A DNA stretch of 64,000 nt from Hyphomicrobiales bacterium. Lineage in GTDB: Bacteria > Pseudomonadota > Alphaproteobacteria > Rhizobiales > Rhizobiaceae. Shown piece by piece: positions 25,613-34,900 of the stretch. How positions within the stretch are numbered: position 1 is the stretch's first letter; each line of letters begins with the position of its first letter. The notes beneath the pieces were generated by a model. The model did no database searches and was not told the origin of the DNA. It saw nothing but the letters and a program-made list of their open reading frames with translations. Location of the stretch: contig UCIV01000010.1 in NCBI GenBank assembly GCA_900472575.1, positions 62,001-126,000 on the forward strand. Reading direction: 5' to 3'. The translations under genes were made by a program, and so were the position numbers.

Positions 25613-26458
25613 TTATTGCGGGGTCAGATCGAAGCCGAACCATTTCATCGACAAGGTCTTCAGCGTGCCGTCAGCCTTGGCGGCGGTGATCGCCTCGTCG
25701 AACTTAGCCTTCAGGGCCGTATCGCTCTTGCGCAGGCCGACGGAGCTGCCGGCGCCGAGGAAGCCACCCTGGAAGCGCGGGCCGACGATTTCGATATCGC
25801 TGTTGGTCGGCTTTTCGACGGCGGTCTTCAGATAGCCCATCGACGCCATGATCACGTCGACGCGGCCGGCGATCAGGTCGAGGTCATGCTGTTCGGTGGT
25901 CTTGTATTCGCGCTTTTCGACGGTGTCCTTGAGATATTCGTCGATGAAGCGCGACGCGATCGAGGCGGTCTGCACGCCGATGATCTTGCCCTTCAAAAGC
26001 GGCTTCAGCTCTTCGACGGCCTTGCGTGCGCCTTCCTGATTGCTGGAGAGCGAATAAAGCGCGTCCTTCAGCGGCATGCTGGAAAGGTCGCTGTCCTTCA
26101 GCACGGCGAAAGCCTGGCCGGTGCTGCCGTAGGACATCGAGAAATCGATGACTTCCTTACGCTTTTCGGTGGCGGACATGCCGGCCATGATGGCGTCGAA
26201 CTTGCCGGCGTTAAGCGCGGGGATCATGCCGTCGAAAGCCTGGGCAACGATGGTGCACTTGATCTTCATGTGATCACACAGATAGTGCGCCAGCTCGACA
26301 TCGTACCCGTCCAGCGTGCCATCCGGGCGGGTGAGGTTATAGGGAGGAAATGCACCTTCGGTGGCGATGGTGATTTCCGTCTTTTCCTGCGCGAAAGCGC
26401 CGGTCGCAAGCGTCATCGCTGCGAACATGCCGGCAGCCAGTGTCTTGATGATTGTCAT
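25613..26458 (-). CDS. Polar amino-acid ABC transporter substrate-binding protein
   Basis: A 281-residue periplasmic binding protein of the lysine/arginine/ornithine/opine class. The signal peptide ends at GAFAQE near residue 23. The mature start EITIATEGAFPPYN, then LDGYDVELAHYLCD and DAIMAGMSATEKRKEVIDFS, is classic family 3. It captures a cationic or modified amino acid and passes it to the two permeases upstream in the operon. It is the last gene, 37 bases after the ATPase, and is followed by a strong terminator. The neighbouring AbgB-like hydrolase suggests the ligand may be an N-acylated amino acid, which is inference. Confidence 0.92.
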   Translation of the reverse strand: MTIIKTLAAGMFAAMTLATGAFAQEKTEITIATEGAFPPYNLTRPDGTLDGYDVELAHYLCDHMKIKCTIVAQAFDGMIPALNAGKFDAIMAGMSATEKRKEVIDFSMSYGSTGQAFAVLKDSDLSSMPLKDALYSLSSNQEGARKAVEELKPLLKGKIIGVQTASIASRFIDEYLKDTVEKREYKTTEQHDLDLIAGRVDVIMASMGYLKTAVEKPTNSDIEIVGPRFQGGFLGAGSSVGLRKSDTALKAKFDEAITAAKADGTLKTLSMKWFGFDLTPQ

Positions 26459-26495
26459 TGTCGTTACCCGTCTCCGTGTTGGGTATTCATTGGTC

Positions 26496-27275
26496 TCAGG
26501 CGTTGATGAATTTGCGAAAACGCTCCGACTGCGCGTGGGTGAACATCTCCTCCGGGCTACCCTGTTCCTCGATTGCGCCCTGATGGAGGAAGATCACCCG
26601 GCTGGATACGTCGCGGGCAAAGCCCATTTCGTGGGTGACGACCAGCATCGTGCGGCCCTCGTCGGCAAGCGAGCGCATGACACGCAGGACCTCGCCGACC
26701 AGTTCCGGGTCGAGCGCCGATGTCGGCTCGTCGAACAGCATGACCTTGGGGCGCATGGCGAGCGCTCGTGCAATTGCCGCACGCTGCTGCTGGCCGCCGG
26801 AAAGATGCGAGGGATAATGATTGCGCTTGTCGGCAATGCCGACCTTTTCGAGCAGCGCTTCGGCTTCGGCGATCACATCGGCCTTCGGCCGTTTCTGCAC
26901 ATGGATCGGCGCCTCGATGATGTTCTCGATCACCGTCTTGTGGGACCAGAGATTGAAGCTCTGGAACACCATGCCGAGTTCGGAGCGGATGCGTTCGACC
27001 TGCCGACGGTCGACAATATGCCCGTGGCCCCTTGCATCGCGCTTGAGAGATATTTTTTCGCCAGCCACGCTGATATCCCCGGCATCGGGTGTTTCCAGCA
27101 TGTTGATGCAGCGAAGCATGGTCGATTTGCCGGAACCGGACGAACCGAGAATGGAGATGACTTCGCCCTCATGCGCCGTCAGGTCTATGCCTTTCAGCAC
27201 TTCGACCGGGCCGAAGCTCTTGCGCAGTCCGCGGACCTCGATCGCAGGTGTAGTATTGGGTGTCATTGCGGTCAT
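26496..27275 (-). CDS. Polar amino-acid ABC transporter ATPase (HisP-like)
   Basis: A 259-residue ATPase with Walker [11 protein letters not shown]-loop MVFQSFNLW, signature LSGGQQQR and Walker [13 protein letters not shown]. The insert [14 protein letters not shown] is typical of HisP/OccP-type subunits. The frame is open to 28010, but that extension lies antisense-like over two permease genes and has no family match. The ATG at 27275 follows AGGAG and overlaps the upstream permease stop by 4 bases. It powers uptake by the two permeases and binding protein of this operon. Confidence 0.93.
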   Translation of the reverse strand: MTAMTPNTTPAIEVRGLRKSFGPVEVLKGIDLTAHEGEVISILGSSGSGKSTMLRCINMLETPDAGDISVAGEKISLKRDARGHGHIVDRRQVERIRSELGMVFQSFNLWSHKTVIENIIEAPIHVQKRPKADVIAEAEALLEKVGIADKRNHYPSHLSGGQQQRAAIARALAMRPKVMLFDEPTSALDPELVGEVLRVMRSLADEGRTMLVVTHEMGFARDVSSRVIFLHQGAIEEQGSPEEMFTHAQSERFRKFINA

Positions 27276-27994
27276 TTCATTTCTCCTGCCGCAACGGGCT
27301 GAAGGCTGGGCGCTTGTCGCAAATGCGGGCTCAGGCGATATTCTGTCAGGACGACGATGCGGGTGAGCAGGAAATTGATGGCGAGATAGATCGCGCCTGC
27401 AACGATAAAGACTTCGATCGCCCGGTAGGTTTCGGAAATCAGCTTCGCGGCAACGCCCGTCACTTCCATGATGGTGATGATCGAGGCGAGCGAGGTCGCC
27501 TTGACCATGGAGATGATCTCGTTGGAATAGGCCGGCAGCGACTGGCGGATTGCCAGCGGCATGACGATGCGGCGGAACACCAGAAAACGTGACATTCCGC
27601 AGGCGCGGCCGGCTTCCACCTGGCCATGCGGTACGGACAGCAGGCCGCCGCGGATGATTTCGGCGGAATAGGCGGCGGTGCATAGCATCAGCGCGATGAT
27701 CGCGCACCAGTAGGGATCGCGCAGGATAAACCAGAACATGCTGCGGCGTACGCCGCGGAACTGGCTGAGGCCGTAATAGATCAGGAAGATCTGCACGAGC
27801 AGCGGCGTGCCGCGGAAGATGAAAATATAAGCGCGGGCGAACCAGTCGAGAGGGGCAATGCCGGAGAGCCGGCAGAGCGCCAGCCCGAGTGCGAGGACGG
27901 TTCCCAAAGCCACCGATGTTGCAGCCAGTTGCAGCGTCGTCGGAATGGCCGAGATCAGCGTGACAAACGTCTCGTAGAGAAACAGGAAATCCAT
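27272..27994 (-). CDS. Polar amino-acid ABC transporter permease (HisM-like)
   Basis: A 240-residue inner-membrane permease with about five helices. The family EAA-type loop reads [24 protein letters not shown], which docks to the ATPase. A typical [15 protein letters not shown] stretch follows the second helix. It overlaps the first permease by one base and the ATPase by 4 bases, so all are co-translated. It pairs with the other permease as a heterodimer in the histidine/lysine/arginine/opine importer type. Confidence 0.92.
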   Translation of the reverse strand: MDFLFLYETFVTLISAIPTTLQLAATSVALGTVLALGLALCRLSGIAPLDWFARAYIFIFRGTPLLVQIFLIYYGLSQFRGVRRSMFWFILRDPYWCAIIALMLCTAAYSAEIIRGGLLSVPHGQVEAGRACGMSRFLVFRRIVMPLAIRQSLPAYSNEIISMVKATSLASIITIMEVTGVAAKLISETYRAIEVFIVAGAIYLAINFLLTRIVVLTEYRLSPHLRQAPSLQPVAAGEMK

Positions 27995-28713
27995 CAGCCC
28001 CTCCGGACACCGCGGGTGAACTGCTTTTCGCTGAACTGCAGCAGCGCGCCCGACAAGGTCGAGATGGCGAGATAGATCATGGCGGCGATGAAATAGAAGT
28101 CGAAAGGGCGACCGGTGGAGCCGGCACCAATCTGCGACTGGCGCAGCAATTCGACAACGCCGGTGATCGACACGAGGGCGGATTCCTTCAGCACGATCTG
28201 CCAGACATTGCCCATGCCGGGCAGGGCGTAGCGCAAGGTCAGCGGCGCGATGATGCGGCGAAAGCGCAGGAAGGGAGGCATGCCGCAGGCAATCGCCGCT
28301 TCAAGTTCGCCGGCATGGACGGCCTTGTAGGCGCCGCGAAACACTTCCGTCTGCTGAGCGCCGGAGGTGACGCCGACGGCGAGTGCACCGGCGAGAAAAC
28401 CGGGAAAGCTGATGAAGCCGCTTGCGCCGAAGAGATGGCCGAAGGCGGAAATGACCGTGCTGCCGCCGAAATAGAAGAGGTAGATGACGAGCAGATCTGG
28501 AATGCCGCGCAGCACCGTGGTGTAGGTGCCGGCAACGCCGCGGGCAACCGGTCCGCCTGCAATCTTTGCCCATGCGCCGAGCGCGCCGAAGACCATGCCG
28601 ATGGCATAGCCTGCGAGCGCGATCAGGATCGTCATCATCGCACCGGCGGCAAGCGCCGGTCCCCAGCCATCCGGCCCGCTGCCGATCAGATCGAGAAAGG
28701 AGGGTTGTGTCAT
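27994..28713 (-). CDS. Polar amino-acid ABC transporter permease (HisQ-like)
   Basis: A 239-residue permease with about five membrane helices. The signature regions are [18 protein letters not shown] and the EAA loop [19 protein letters not shown]. In opine and basic amino-acid importers this HisQ-type subunit pairs with a HisM-type one, here the next gene. The start overlaps the amidohydrolase stop by 4 bases, which links hydrolase and transporter in one operon and suggests that the hydrolase acts on the imported compound. Confidence 0.92.
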   Translation of the reverse strand: MTQPSFLDLIGSGPDGWGPALAAGAMMTILIALAGYAIGMVFGALGAWAKIAGGPVARGVAGTYTTVLRGIPDLLVIYLFYFGGSTVISAFGHLFGASGFISFPGFLAGALAVGVTSGAQQTEVFRGAYKAVHAGELEAAIACGMPPFLRFRRIIAPLTLRYALPGMGNVWQIVLKESALVSITGVVELLRQSQIGAGSTGRPFDFYFIAAMIYLAISTLSGALLQFSEKQFTRGVRRG

Positions 28714-30137
28714 GCAGCATCCTGGACGAGCGGGATCGGAGGATCGACGTCATCCGGGATCGGGTTGACGAAGGGCGTGCCTTCGAGGCGATAGGCGAAA
28801 TCGGCCTTTGCCTCGGCAATCCGTTCTGGATTTGCGAAGAGATCCGCAGCCGTCGAGGCCATGACCTTGGCTGCATGGGCCATGCCCTTGTGGGCTGCCG
28901 GCAGCTTGCCCTGCGCGACCAGCTGCCAGGAATGGCCGGGCGTGCCGATTGCGTAAGTGGCGCCGCGCACCTGCACGGTCGGAACCACCCAGCTGACGGT
29001 GCCGACATCGGTGGAGCCGACGATCGATGTATCGCCGCTTTCCGGCGGGAAGATCACGTCGCAGAGCGACACGCCGGGGCGGGGTTTGAGACCGAAACGC
29101 TGGAAGGACGACTTGATGTCGGCCGGCGTGAACGTCTTCTGGAATTCGGCAGCCTTGGCGCGATCGGCATCATCGAAATCCGGCAGGCCGATACGCTCGA
29201 TATGGCCGTGCATCAGGGTCTCGAGCGGCGTGTTGCCGACGAGGTTGGCGTCACCGCTTATGATTTCGCTTCTGACTGTCGTGCCGGTCATCAGGGCAGC
29301 GCCGGCTGCGACATCCTTGACGCGATCCACGAGTTCGAGGAGGTCCGGCAGGTCGCGTGCGCGCACAAGGTAACGGACCGTGGCACGGGCCTGGACGACG
29401 TTCGGGGCATGGCCGCCAGTATCCGTGACGGCGTAGTGAATGCGTGCGCTCGACGGCATGTGTTCGCGCAGATAATTGACGCCGACATTCATCAGCTCGA
29501 CAGCATCGAGAGCGGAACGTCCGAGGTGGGGCGTGGCAGCCGCATGCGATGCGCGGCCGGAAAAATGGAAATTCAGCTCATTGCAGGCAAGCGAGACCGG
29601 ATTGTTGACGCCGACAAAAGCGGCCGGATGCCAGCAGATGGCGATATCGACATCATCGAACACGCCGGCGCGAACCATGAAACCTTTCGAGGAGCCGCCT
29701 TCTTCCGCCGGGCAGCCATAATAACGGATACGGCCGGGCAGGTTGTTGGCGGCGAGGTAATCCTTGACGGCTGCTGCCGCGAGCAGGGAGCCGGAACCAA
29801 GCAGGTTATGCCCACAGCCATGGCCGTGACCGCCGGCGACCAGCGGGCGCTCTTCGGCGAGACCGGCTTCCTGGCTGAGGCCGGGCAGGGCATCGTATTC
29901 ACCAAGAATGGCGATGACCGGGCCGCCTTCGCCGGCTTCGCCCATCACCGCTGTCGGCATGCCTGCGACATTGCGGATGATCCGAAAACCTTCCGCCTCA
30001 AGCTGTGCCGCATGCGCTTCACTGGAAGAAAATTCCTCGTAATTCACCTCTGGTGTGTCCCATACCTGGTCGGCGAGGCGGGCATAATCGGGCGTCTTGT
30101 TGTCGACGAGTTCCCAGACGGCGTCGGAATTTTTCAT
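28710..30137 (-). CDS. M20-family amidohydrolase (AbgB-like)
   Basis: A 475-residue zinc-dependent amidohydrolase. The metal and substrate motifs are GGHGHGCGHNLLGS, GCPAEEGGSSKG, AICWHPAAF and a late TPGHSWQLV. The closest described group is the AbgB subunit of p-aminobenzoyl-glutamate hydrolase and related N-acyl-amino-acid hydrolases. It has no signal peptide, so it acts in the cytoplasm. As the first gene of the operon, joined to an amino-acid importer, it probably cleaves an imported N-acyl or aryl-amide amino acid. Substrate is not determined. Confidence 0.88.
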   Translation of the reverse strand: MKNSDAVWELVDNKTPDYARLADQVWDTPEVNYEEFSSSEAHAAQLEAEGFRIIRNVAGMPTAVMGEAGEGGPVIAILGEYDALPGLSQEAGLAEERPLVAGGHGHGCGHNLLGSGSLLAAAAVKDYLAANNLPGRIRYYGCPAEEGGSSKGFMVRAGVFDDVDIAICWHPAAFVGVNNPVSLACNELNFHFSGRASHAAATPHLGRSALDAVELMNVGVNYLREHMPSSARIHYAVTDTGGHAPNVVQARATVRYLVRARDLPDLLELVDRVKDVAAGAALMTGTTVRSEIISGDANLVGNTPLETLMHGHIERIGLPDFDDADRAKAAEFQKTFTPADIKSSFQRFGLKPRPGVSLCDVIFPPESGDTSIVGSTDVGTVSWVVPTVQVRGATYAIGTPGHSWQLVAQGKLPAAHKGMAHAAKVMASTAADLFANPERIAEAKADFAYRLEGTPFVNPIPDDVDPPIPLVQDAA

Positions 30138-30152
30138 GCTATCGGTCTTTTG

Positions 30153-30180
30153 TTGACAAAATTGGTACCAATCCTATTTA
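30153..30180 (+). promoter_or_regulatory. Promoter of the GntR gene with operator palindrome
   Basis: TTGACA (30153-30158) and TATTTA (30175-30180) are spaced 16 bases apart. Between them lies a perfect 12-bp palindrome, ATTGGTACCAAT (30161-30172). A regulator bound there would block polymerase, so this is the best candidate site for the adjacent GntR/FCD protein acting on its own gene and on the divergent operon. Confidence 0.55.
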
Positions 30181-30229
30181 CGGAATAACATTTGCGCAAC
30201 ATTTCTTTTTGATTATTTATTGAGCAGGT

Positions 30230-30880
30230 ATGCGGGCTTCGAGAGTGGTGATGACGGGTTCCCAGACGGTTACCGACGTGGATGGAGAGCGGGATGCGAC
30301 CCAGTTGATCCTGCAGGATATTCAGTCCGGCATATATGCGCCCGGCACGTGGCTCAAGCAGATCGATCTCGAGACGCGTTATGGCCGCGGCCGCAACGAA
30401 ATTCGCCGCGCACTCGATCGTCTCGCCCTCAAGCGGGTTGTCGAGCATGTCCCCAATCGCGGCTATCATGTCTATCTGAGTGACGGAAAGCAGTGGGACG
30501 ATATCGCCGAGATCCGCATCATGCTGGAGACCGGTATTGCCGGAAAAGTCATTGCACATGCGACGACGGCGGATATCGCGGGTCTCAGAGATCTGGCGAA
30601 CCGGTTTCAGGGCCTGCTTCTTTCGGGCACGGTGCTCGAGCTTTACGAGGCAAACCTCGCCTTTCACCGCGCCTATGTCGATCTTGCCGGAAACGTGGAA
30701 CTGCACAGCGTGATTGCGGAACTGCGGCAGCGTACGTCCTCCGCCCCGGTGTCGCAGTGGCATACGCGATCGAGGATCGAGGTTTCGGCTGCGGAACACC
30801 ACGAGATGGTCAATGCGATCGAAGGGAAGGACGAGATGCGGCTGAGGACACTCATCGAGCGGCACATCCGGCAGAAATAG
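30230..30880 (+). CDS. GntR-family regulator, FCD subfamily
   Basis: A 216-residue regulator. The winged helix (about residues 18-85) includes the YAPGTWLKQIDLETRYGRGRNEIRRALDRL region with GRNEIRRAL as recognition helix. The C-terminal FCD ligand domain follows with acidic and histidine metal-binding positions, including FHRAYV and EHHEMVNAIEGKD. It is divergent from the amidohydrolase-ABC operon, so it most likely controls that operon, with the imported compound or its product as effector. Confidence 0.9.
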   Translation: MRASRVVMTGSQTVTDVDGERDATQLILQDIQSGIYAPGTWLKQIDLETRYGRGRNEIRRALDRLALKRVVEHVPNRGYHVYLSDGKQWDDIAEIRIMLETGIAGKVIAHATTADIAGLRDLANRFQGLLLSGTVLELYEANLAFHRAYVDLAGNVELHSVIAELRQRTSSAPVSQWHTRSRIEVSAAEHHEMVNAIEGKDEMRLRTLIERHIRQK

Positions 30881-30934
30881 CCGGTTTCAATTCCTGCTCA
30901 AAAGTCGCACAATCCCGTCAGTTTTTCAATTCGA

Positions 30935-30983
30935 CCCATTCAGAGCGGCCGAGATTCGGTTCACTCGCTCGTTTTTCGGTTCA
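30935..30983 (+). promoter_or_regulatory. Three spaced TTCA half-sites, candidate LytTR regulator site
   Basis: TTCA cores end at 30942, 30963 and 30983, spaced 21 and 20 bases. The last two lie in an identical 9-mer, TTCGGTTCA (30955-30963 and 30975-30983) with 11 bases between. LytTR regulators bind direct repeats about two helical turns apart. The last copy touches the kinase start, so its role is uncertain. Confidence 0.4.
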
Positions 30984-30985
30984 TT

Positions 30986-32641
30986 ATGATTCTACTTGCT
31001 CTTTTCGAACGCGCAGCGCTGATGCTGATGGTGCTGTTCTTTCTCGGACGCACGCGCCTTTTCAAGAACGTGCTCTGGAAAGGCAGGCTCAGCGGGCTTG
31101 AACTTGCCTTTCTGTCCGCACTGTTTTCCGGCTTTGCGGTCGGCGGCACCTATATGGGCATTCCGGTCGAAGGCGCGCTCGTCAACGTCCGCACCATCGC
31201 CATCATGTCCGGCGGTATTCTGTTTGGGCCGTGGGTCGGCATCCCCGCAGGCATCATTTCCGGCCTGCACCGTTTCCTGATCGACATCCACGGCCCGTCG
31301 GCAACCGCCTGCCTGATCAGCAGCATCTGCGCCGGGCTTCTATCGACCGTTATCCACTATCGCGGTCGCCGCAGGTGGCTTTGGCTGACCGGCAGCCTTG
31401 CCGGCATGGCCTGCGAATGCCTGACCATGCTGCTCATCCTGCTTCTGGCCCCAGTTGGTGTCGGCAGCGCGATCGTTGCGGAAATCGCCTGGCCGATGAT
31501 CATCGGCTCCATGTGTACCGGGATGATCATCAAGCGCATTCAGGATATCGAGGACGAGAAGGAGCTGACGGCAGCCCATGAGGCAAAGCTTGCACTCATC
31601 ATCGCCAACCGAACCCTGCCGTTTTTCCAGAACGTGCAGGATGATACTTTCGCAAAGGTCTGCGGCGTGATTCACGAATGCCTGGGGGCGGACGCGGTGG
31701 CGATCACCGACCGCGACCATGTCCTTGCCTATGTCGGTATCGGTCACGAATATTACGACGAGAAAAAGCACAAGCATCTGAGTGAGCTGACGGCCGATGC
31801 CATCCGCAATGACCGGATCACCATCGACAACAACCTGCATCGTTATCCGGCGGCGGATTTCCGTTCCGTGGCGATCGTGCCGCTGCGCGAGAACGGCCTT
31901 GTCACCGGCACGCTGAAGATCTTCTTCGCCAAGCCGGACATGATCACGGATTCACTGCGTGAACTCGGCGTCGGTCTCTCACAGCTGATCTCGACGCAGA
32001 TGGAACTGTCACGCGTAAAAGCTTTGCGCGAGATGGCGGCAAAGGCGGAATTCCGCGCACTTCAGAGCAAGATCAATCCGCATTTCCTTTTCAATGCGCT
32101 CAACGCCATCTCGTCTCTTGTAAGGCTTCGCCCCGACGAGGCGCGGCAGGTGATTGCCAAGCTTGCGGATTATCTGCGCCAGAACCTCTCGCTCAGCGAC
32201 GGCATGATCGACATAAAGGACGAGTTGCGGCAGGTGCAGGACTATGTGGCGATCGAGCAGGCGCGTTTCGGGCCAAAATTGACGGTCACGTTCGATGTTG
32301 ATGACGTGAATGTCGAGATCCCAAGCCTCTCACTTCAGCCGCTGGTCGAAAACGCCATCCTGCACGGCATCCAGTCACAGCCGAAGCCGGGCGAAGTCCA
32401 TATCGCAGTGAAGCGCCTTACCGATCGGGTCAATGTCACCATTCGCGATACGGGCAAGGGTATCGATCCCGAAGTCATCGAAGCGGTTGCCAATGGCCAG
32501 GCCGTGCGCGACCGGATTGGTCTGATGAACGTGAATGAGCGCCTGAAGCTGCTGCATGGCCAGGGGCTGACGATCCAGAGGCTTGAACCGGGTACGTCCG
32601 TGAGCTTCGATCTGCCGCTCGAAAACAAGGAAGCCGCATGA
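30986..32641 (+). CDS. LytS-type sensor histidine kinase (YpdA-like)
   Basis: A 551-residue kinase. It has a 5TMR-LYT membrane sensor (about 1-170, including PVEGALVNVRTIAIMSGGILFGPW), a GAF domain (about 200-340) and a HisKA_7TM/LytS kinase core with INPHFLFNALNAISS, where the His is phosphorylated. An ATP-binding region with DTGKGID follows. The sequence agrees closely with what I recall of E. coli YpdA, which senses extracellular pyruvate. The start matches YpdA a few residues in; no strong ribosome site is seen. It overlaps the response-regulator gene by 4 bases. Confidence 0.92.
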   Translation: MILLALFERAALMLMVLFFLGRTRLFKNVLWKGRLSGLELAFLSALFSGFAVGGTYMGIPVEGALVNVRTIAIMSGGILFGPWVGIPAGIISGLHRFLIDIHGPSATACLISSICAGLLSTVIHYRGRRRWLWLTGSLAGMACECLTMLLILLLAPVGVGSAIVAEIAWPMIIGSMCTGMIIKRIQDIEDEKELTAAHEAKLALIIANRTLPFFQNVQDDTFAKVCGVIHECLGADAVAITDRDHVLAYVGIGHEYYDEKKHKHLSELTADAIRNDRITIDNNLHRYPAADFRSVAIVPLRENGLVTGTLKIFFAKPDMITDSLRELGVGLSQLISTQMELSRVKALREMAAKAEFRALQSKINPHFLFNALNAISSLVRLRPDEARQVIAKLADYLRQNLSLSDGMIDIKDELRQVQDYVAIEQARFGPKLTVTFDVDDVNVEIPSLSLQPLVENAILHGIQSQPKPGEVHIAVKRLTDRVNVTIRDTGKGIDPEVIEAVANGQAVRDRIGLMNVNERLKLLHGQGLTIQRLEPGTSVSFDLPLENKEAA

Positions 32642-33375
32642 AGGCCCTGATCGTTGAAGACGAATATCTGGCGCGGGACGAGCTGAAATGGTTGATCGAG
32701 AACCATAGTTCTATCGAGGTCGTGGCAACGCAGGAAGATGGCCTTGCGGCCCTGCGTTATATGCAGGAACATGATCTCGACGTCGTGTTTCTCGACATCA
32801 ACATTCCGTCGATCGACGGGATGACGCTGGCGCGCAGCCTTCACAAGCAGAGCAATCCGCCCAAGATCGTCATCGTCACGGCTTACAAGGAACATGCGGC
32901 CGAAGCCTTCGAGCTCGAAGTGTTCGATTATATCCTCAAGCCCTTCAATGAGCAGCGTGTCGCCAACACGCTGAAGAAGCTGGAAAATCAACCGGCCCCG
33001 GCAGCATCGGCGGAGCCGGTACCCCAGCCGGTTACCGCAGCCAAGCGCACGGTCAACATTCCGCGCAAGGACAGCATCCTCGTGCTGCCGGCGGACCTTA
33101 TCTATTACGCCCGTGCCGACGAGAAGCTGACCTATGTACATACCGTCAAAGGGCATTTCGTCATTCCGACCAGCATCGGCGATTTCGCCGAAAAGCTGCC
33201 GGCAGACACATTCTTCCGCTGCCATCGCTCCTGGTGCATCAACACGTCCAAGATCCGCGAGATCTCACCGTGGTTCAATGGTACCTATGTCATCAAGCTG
33301 CACAATTTCGATGATGTCGAAATTCCGGTCAGCCGGTCTCACTTGAAAGAGTTCAAGCAACTCATGCAGCTCTGA
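32638..33375 (+). CDS. LytTR-type response regulator (YpdB-like)
   Basis: A 245-residue regulator. The receiver domain has the VEDEYLARDEL acidic pair, Asp in VVFLDINIPS and the lysine in DYILKPFN. A Pro/Ala-rich linker (about 118-136) leads to a LytTR DNA-binding domain (about 140-245) with FFRCHRSWCINTSKI and the EIPVSRSHLKEF ending. LytTR proteins bind short direct repeats. It is coupled to the YpdA-like kinase and followed 101 bases later by a YhjX-like transporter gene, the known target of YpdB in E. coli. Confidence 0.93.
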   Translation: MKALIVEDEYLARDELKWLIENHSSIEVVATQEDGLAALRYMQEHDLDVVFLDINIPSIDGMTLARSLHKQSNPPKIVIVTAYKEHAAEAFELEVFDYILKPFNEQRVANTLKKLENQPAPAASAEPVPQPVTAAKRTVNIPRKDSILVLPADLIYYARADEKLTYVHTVKGHFVIPTSIGDFAEKLPADTFFRCHRSWCINTSKIREISPWFNGTYVIKLHNFDDVEIPVSRSHLKEFKQLMQL

Positions 33376-33376
33376 C

Positions 33377-33407
33377 TGCCATTCATTCCACCGATCGTGC
33401 AGTTCAC
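33377..33407 (+). promoter_or_regulatory. Candidate YpdB-type direct-repeat operator
   Basis: TGCCATTCAT (33377-33386) and TGCAGTTCAC (33398-33407) are spaced by 11 bases. The described E. coli YpdB site at yhjX is two copies of GGCATTTCAT with 11 bases between. Each copy here matches 7 of 10 positions with the same spacing, and the pair sits 70-100 bases before the transporter start. Confidence 0.55.
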
Positions 33408-33476
33408 GCCTTTTTCGAACAGGCGGAATAAAGAGCGGCCTAGGTTTCCTCCATATTCATAAAGGAGGAAACGCGG

Positions 33477-34676
33477 ATGACCGCTCTTTCCAATTCAAAG
33501 CGTTATTTCACACTTGTCGGCACCATTTTGTGCCAGTTCGGCCTCGGTTCGGTCTACACATGGAGCCTGTTCAACGAGGGACTTTCAGCCAAGCTTTCGC
33601 AGCCGCTGACCCAGGTTGCGTTCACCTTCGGTCTGCTGAGCCTGGCACTTGCCGTCGGCTCGTCGCTCTCGGGCAAACTGCAGGAGAAGTTCGGGCTTCG
33701 CAGCGTCGCAATCACCGCCGGCCTTGCGCTTGGCCTCGGCCTTTATCTGACCTCGACGGCAAGCAATCTCGCGCTGCTCTATATCTACGGCGGCATTCTG
33801 ATCGGCGCGGCCGATGGCGCCGGCTATCTGCTCACCCTGTCGAATTGCGTCAAATGGTTTCCCGAGCGCAAGGGCCTGGCTTCGGCATTTTCGATCGGCG
33901 CCTATGGTCTCGGCAGTCTCGGCTTCAAATACCTGAACCTCGAGCTGATCAACCGTTTCGGCATGGAAAGCGCTTTCGGCCTGTGGGCGATTGCGGCCCT
34001 GGTTCTGGTTGTCGGCGGCGCGCTGCTCATCAGCGAGGCTCCGCAAACCCGTGCTCAGACAGCCGGTGCCGGCGCAAGGGATTACACGTTGGCAGAGGCC
34101 GTCCGTCAGCCAAGGTACTGGCTGCTGGCGCTGATGTTCCTCACCGTCTGCATGAGTGGCCTATACCTGATCGGTGTCGCAAAGGATGTCGGTGAGCGTT
34201 ACGTCGGCCTGTCGACTTCGGTTGCAGCCGATACCGTCGCCATCATCGCTGCCGCTAACCTGCTGGGCAGGCTCGTTCTCGGCATCTTGTCGGACAAGAT
34301 TGCCCGTATCCACATCATCAGTATCGCGCTTGCCTGCGCCCTGACCGGCATGGCCATGCTGCTTTTCGTGCCGCTGAATGAATATTCGTTCTTCTTCGCT
34401 GTCGCCTGCGTTGCCTTCTCGTTCGGCGGAACGATCACCGTCTATCCGGGCCTCGTCAGCGATTTCTTCGGCCTGACCAACCTCGCCCGCAACTACGGCC
34501 TGATCTATCTGGGCTTCGGTATCGGCAGTGTCGTCGGTTCGATCGTTTCCTTCGTCCTCGGCGGCTTCCTGCCGACATTCTACCTGTCGCTGCTGCTGCT
34601 GTTCGCCTCGCTTCTGTGCTCGATCAGCCTTTGGCCAAGCCGGTCGCATCACGCAAAGACCGCGACCGTACATTGA
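33477..34676 (+). CDS. YhjX-like MFS transporter, probable pyruvate uptake
   Basis: A 399-residue major facilitator with 12 hydrophobic segments, of the oxalate/formate-antiporter-like group. Stretches such as QFGLGSVYTWSLFN, GAGYLLTLSNCVKWFPERKG and LTVCMSGLYLIGVAKD closely follow E. coli YhjX, a pyruvate-responsive transporter. The ATG follows AAAGGAGG at good spacing, so translation should be strong. It is preceded by the LytS/LytTR pair that controls yhjX in E. coli. Pyruvate is the leading substrate; other short keto or hydroxy acids are possible. Confidence 0.9.
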   Translation: MTALSNSKRYFTLVGTILCQFGLGSVYTWSLFNEGLSAKLSQPLTQVAFTFGLLSLALAVGSSLSGKLQEKFGLRSVAITAGLALGLGLYLTSTASNLALLYIYGGILIGAADGAGYLLTLSNCVKWFPERKGLASAFSIGAYGLGSLGFKYLNLELINRFGMESAFGLWAIAALVLVVGGALLISEAPQTRAQTAGAGARDYTLAEAVRQPRYWLLALMFLTVCMSGLYLIGVAKDVGERYVGLSTSVAADTVAIIAAANLLGRLVLGILSDKIARIHIISIALACALTGMAMLLFVPLNEYSFFFAVACVAFSFGGTITVYPGLVSDFFGLTNLARNYGLIYLGFGIGSVVGSIVSFVLGGFLPTFYLSLLLLFASLLCSISLWPSRSHHAKTATVH

Positions 34677-34750
34677 ACGTCGAGAAATCCTTCAGATGTC
34701 TTCACTTCGTGATATCTGAAGCCATCCTGGCCGCGTGCAGCCAACGCTTC

Positions 34751-34775
34751 AAAGCCTCGCCATTGGCGAGGCTTT
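34751..34775. terminator. Hairpin between convergent genes, possible bidirectional terminator
   Basis: A perfect 11-bp stem, AAAGCCTCGCC with its complement, closes on a 3-base loop. It lies between the YhjX-like gene and the end of nadC. There is no long T-run, so termination efficiency is uncertain. The rest of 34677-34900 shows no gene. Confidence 0.5.
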
Positions 34776-34900
34776 GGAAATATGCAGCTGTAGATGGCCG
34801 GTCAAAGCTCTGGCGCGATCGCCTTGAGGGTGGGCGTCTTGTCGGGTTTCTTGTGCGGCGTTCGGACGGCAAACTTCATATCGTCGAGGCATATCGCGCT

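Noticed and set aside
26496..28010. A 504-residue open frame covering the HisP-like ATPase
   Set aside because: The first half has no family match and covers the HisM-like permease in another frame. The ATG at 27275 with AGGAG gives the normal start.
28566..30188. A 540-residue plus-strand open frame opposite the amidohydrolase
   Set aside because: It mirrors the codon pattern of the M20 gene and has no domain or start site.
30955..30983. TTCGGTTCA direct repeats as a CRISPR or mobile-element repeat
   Set aside because: Only two exact copies exist; spacing and position fit a regulator site better.
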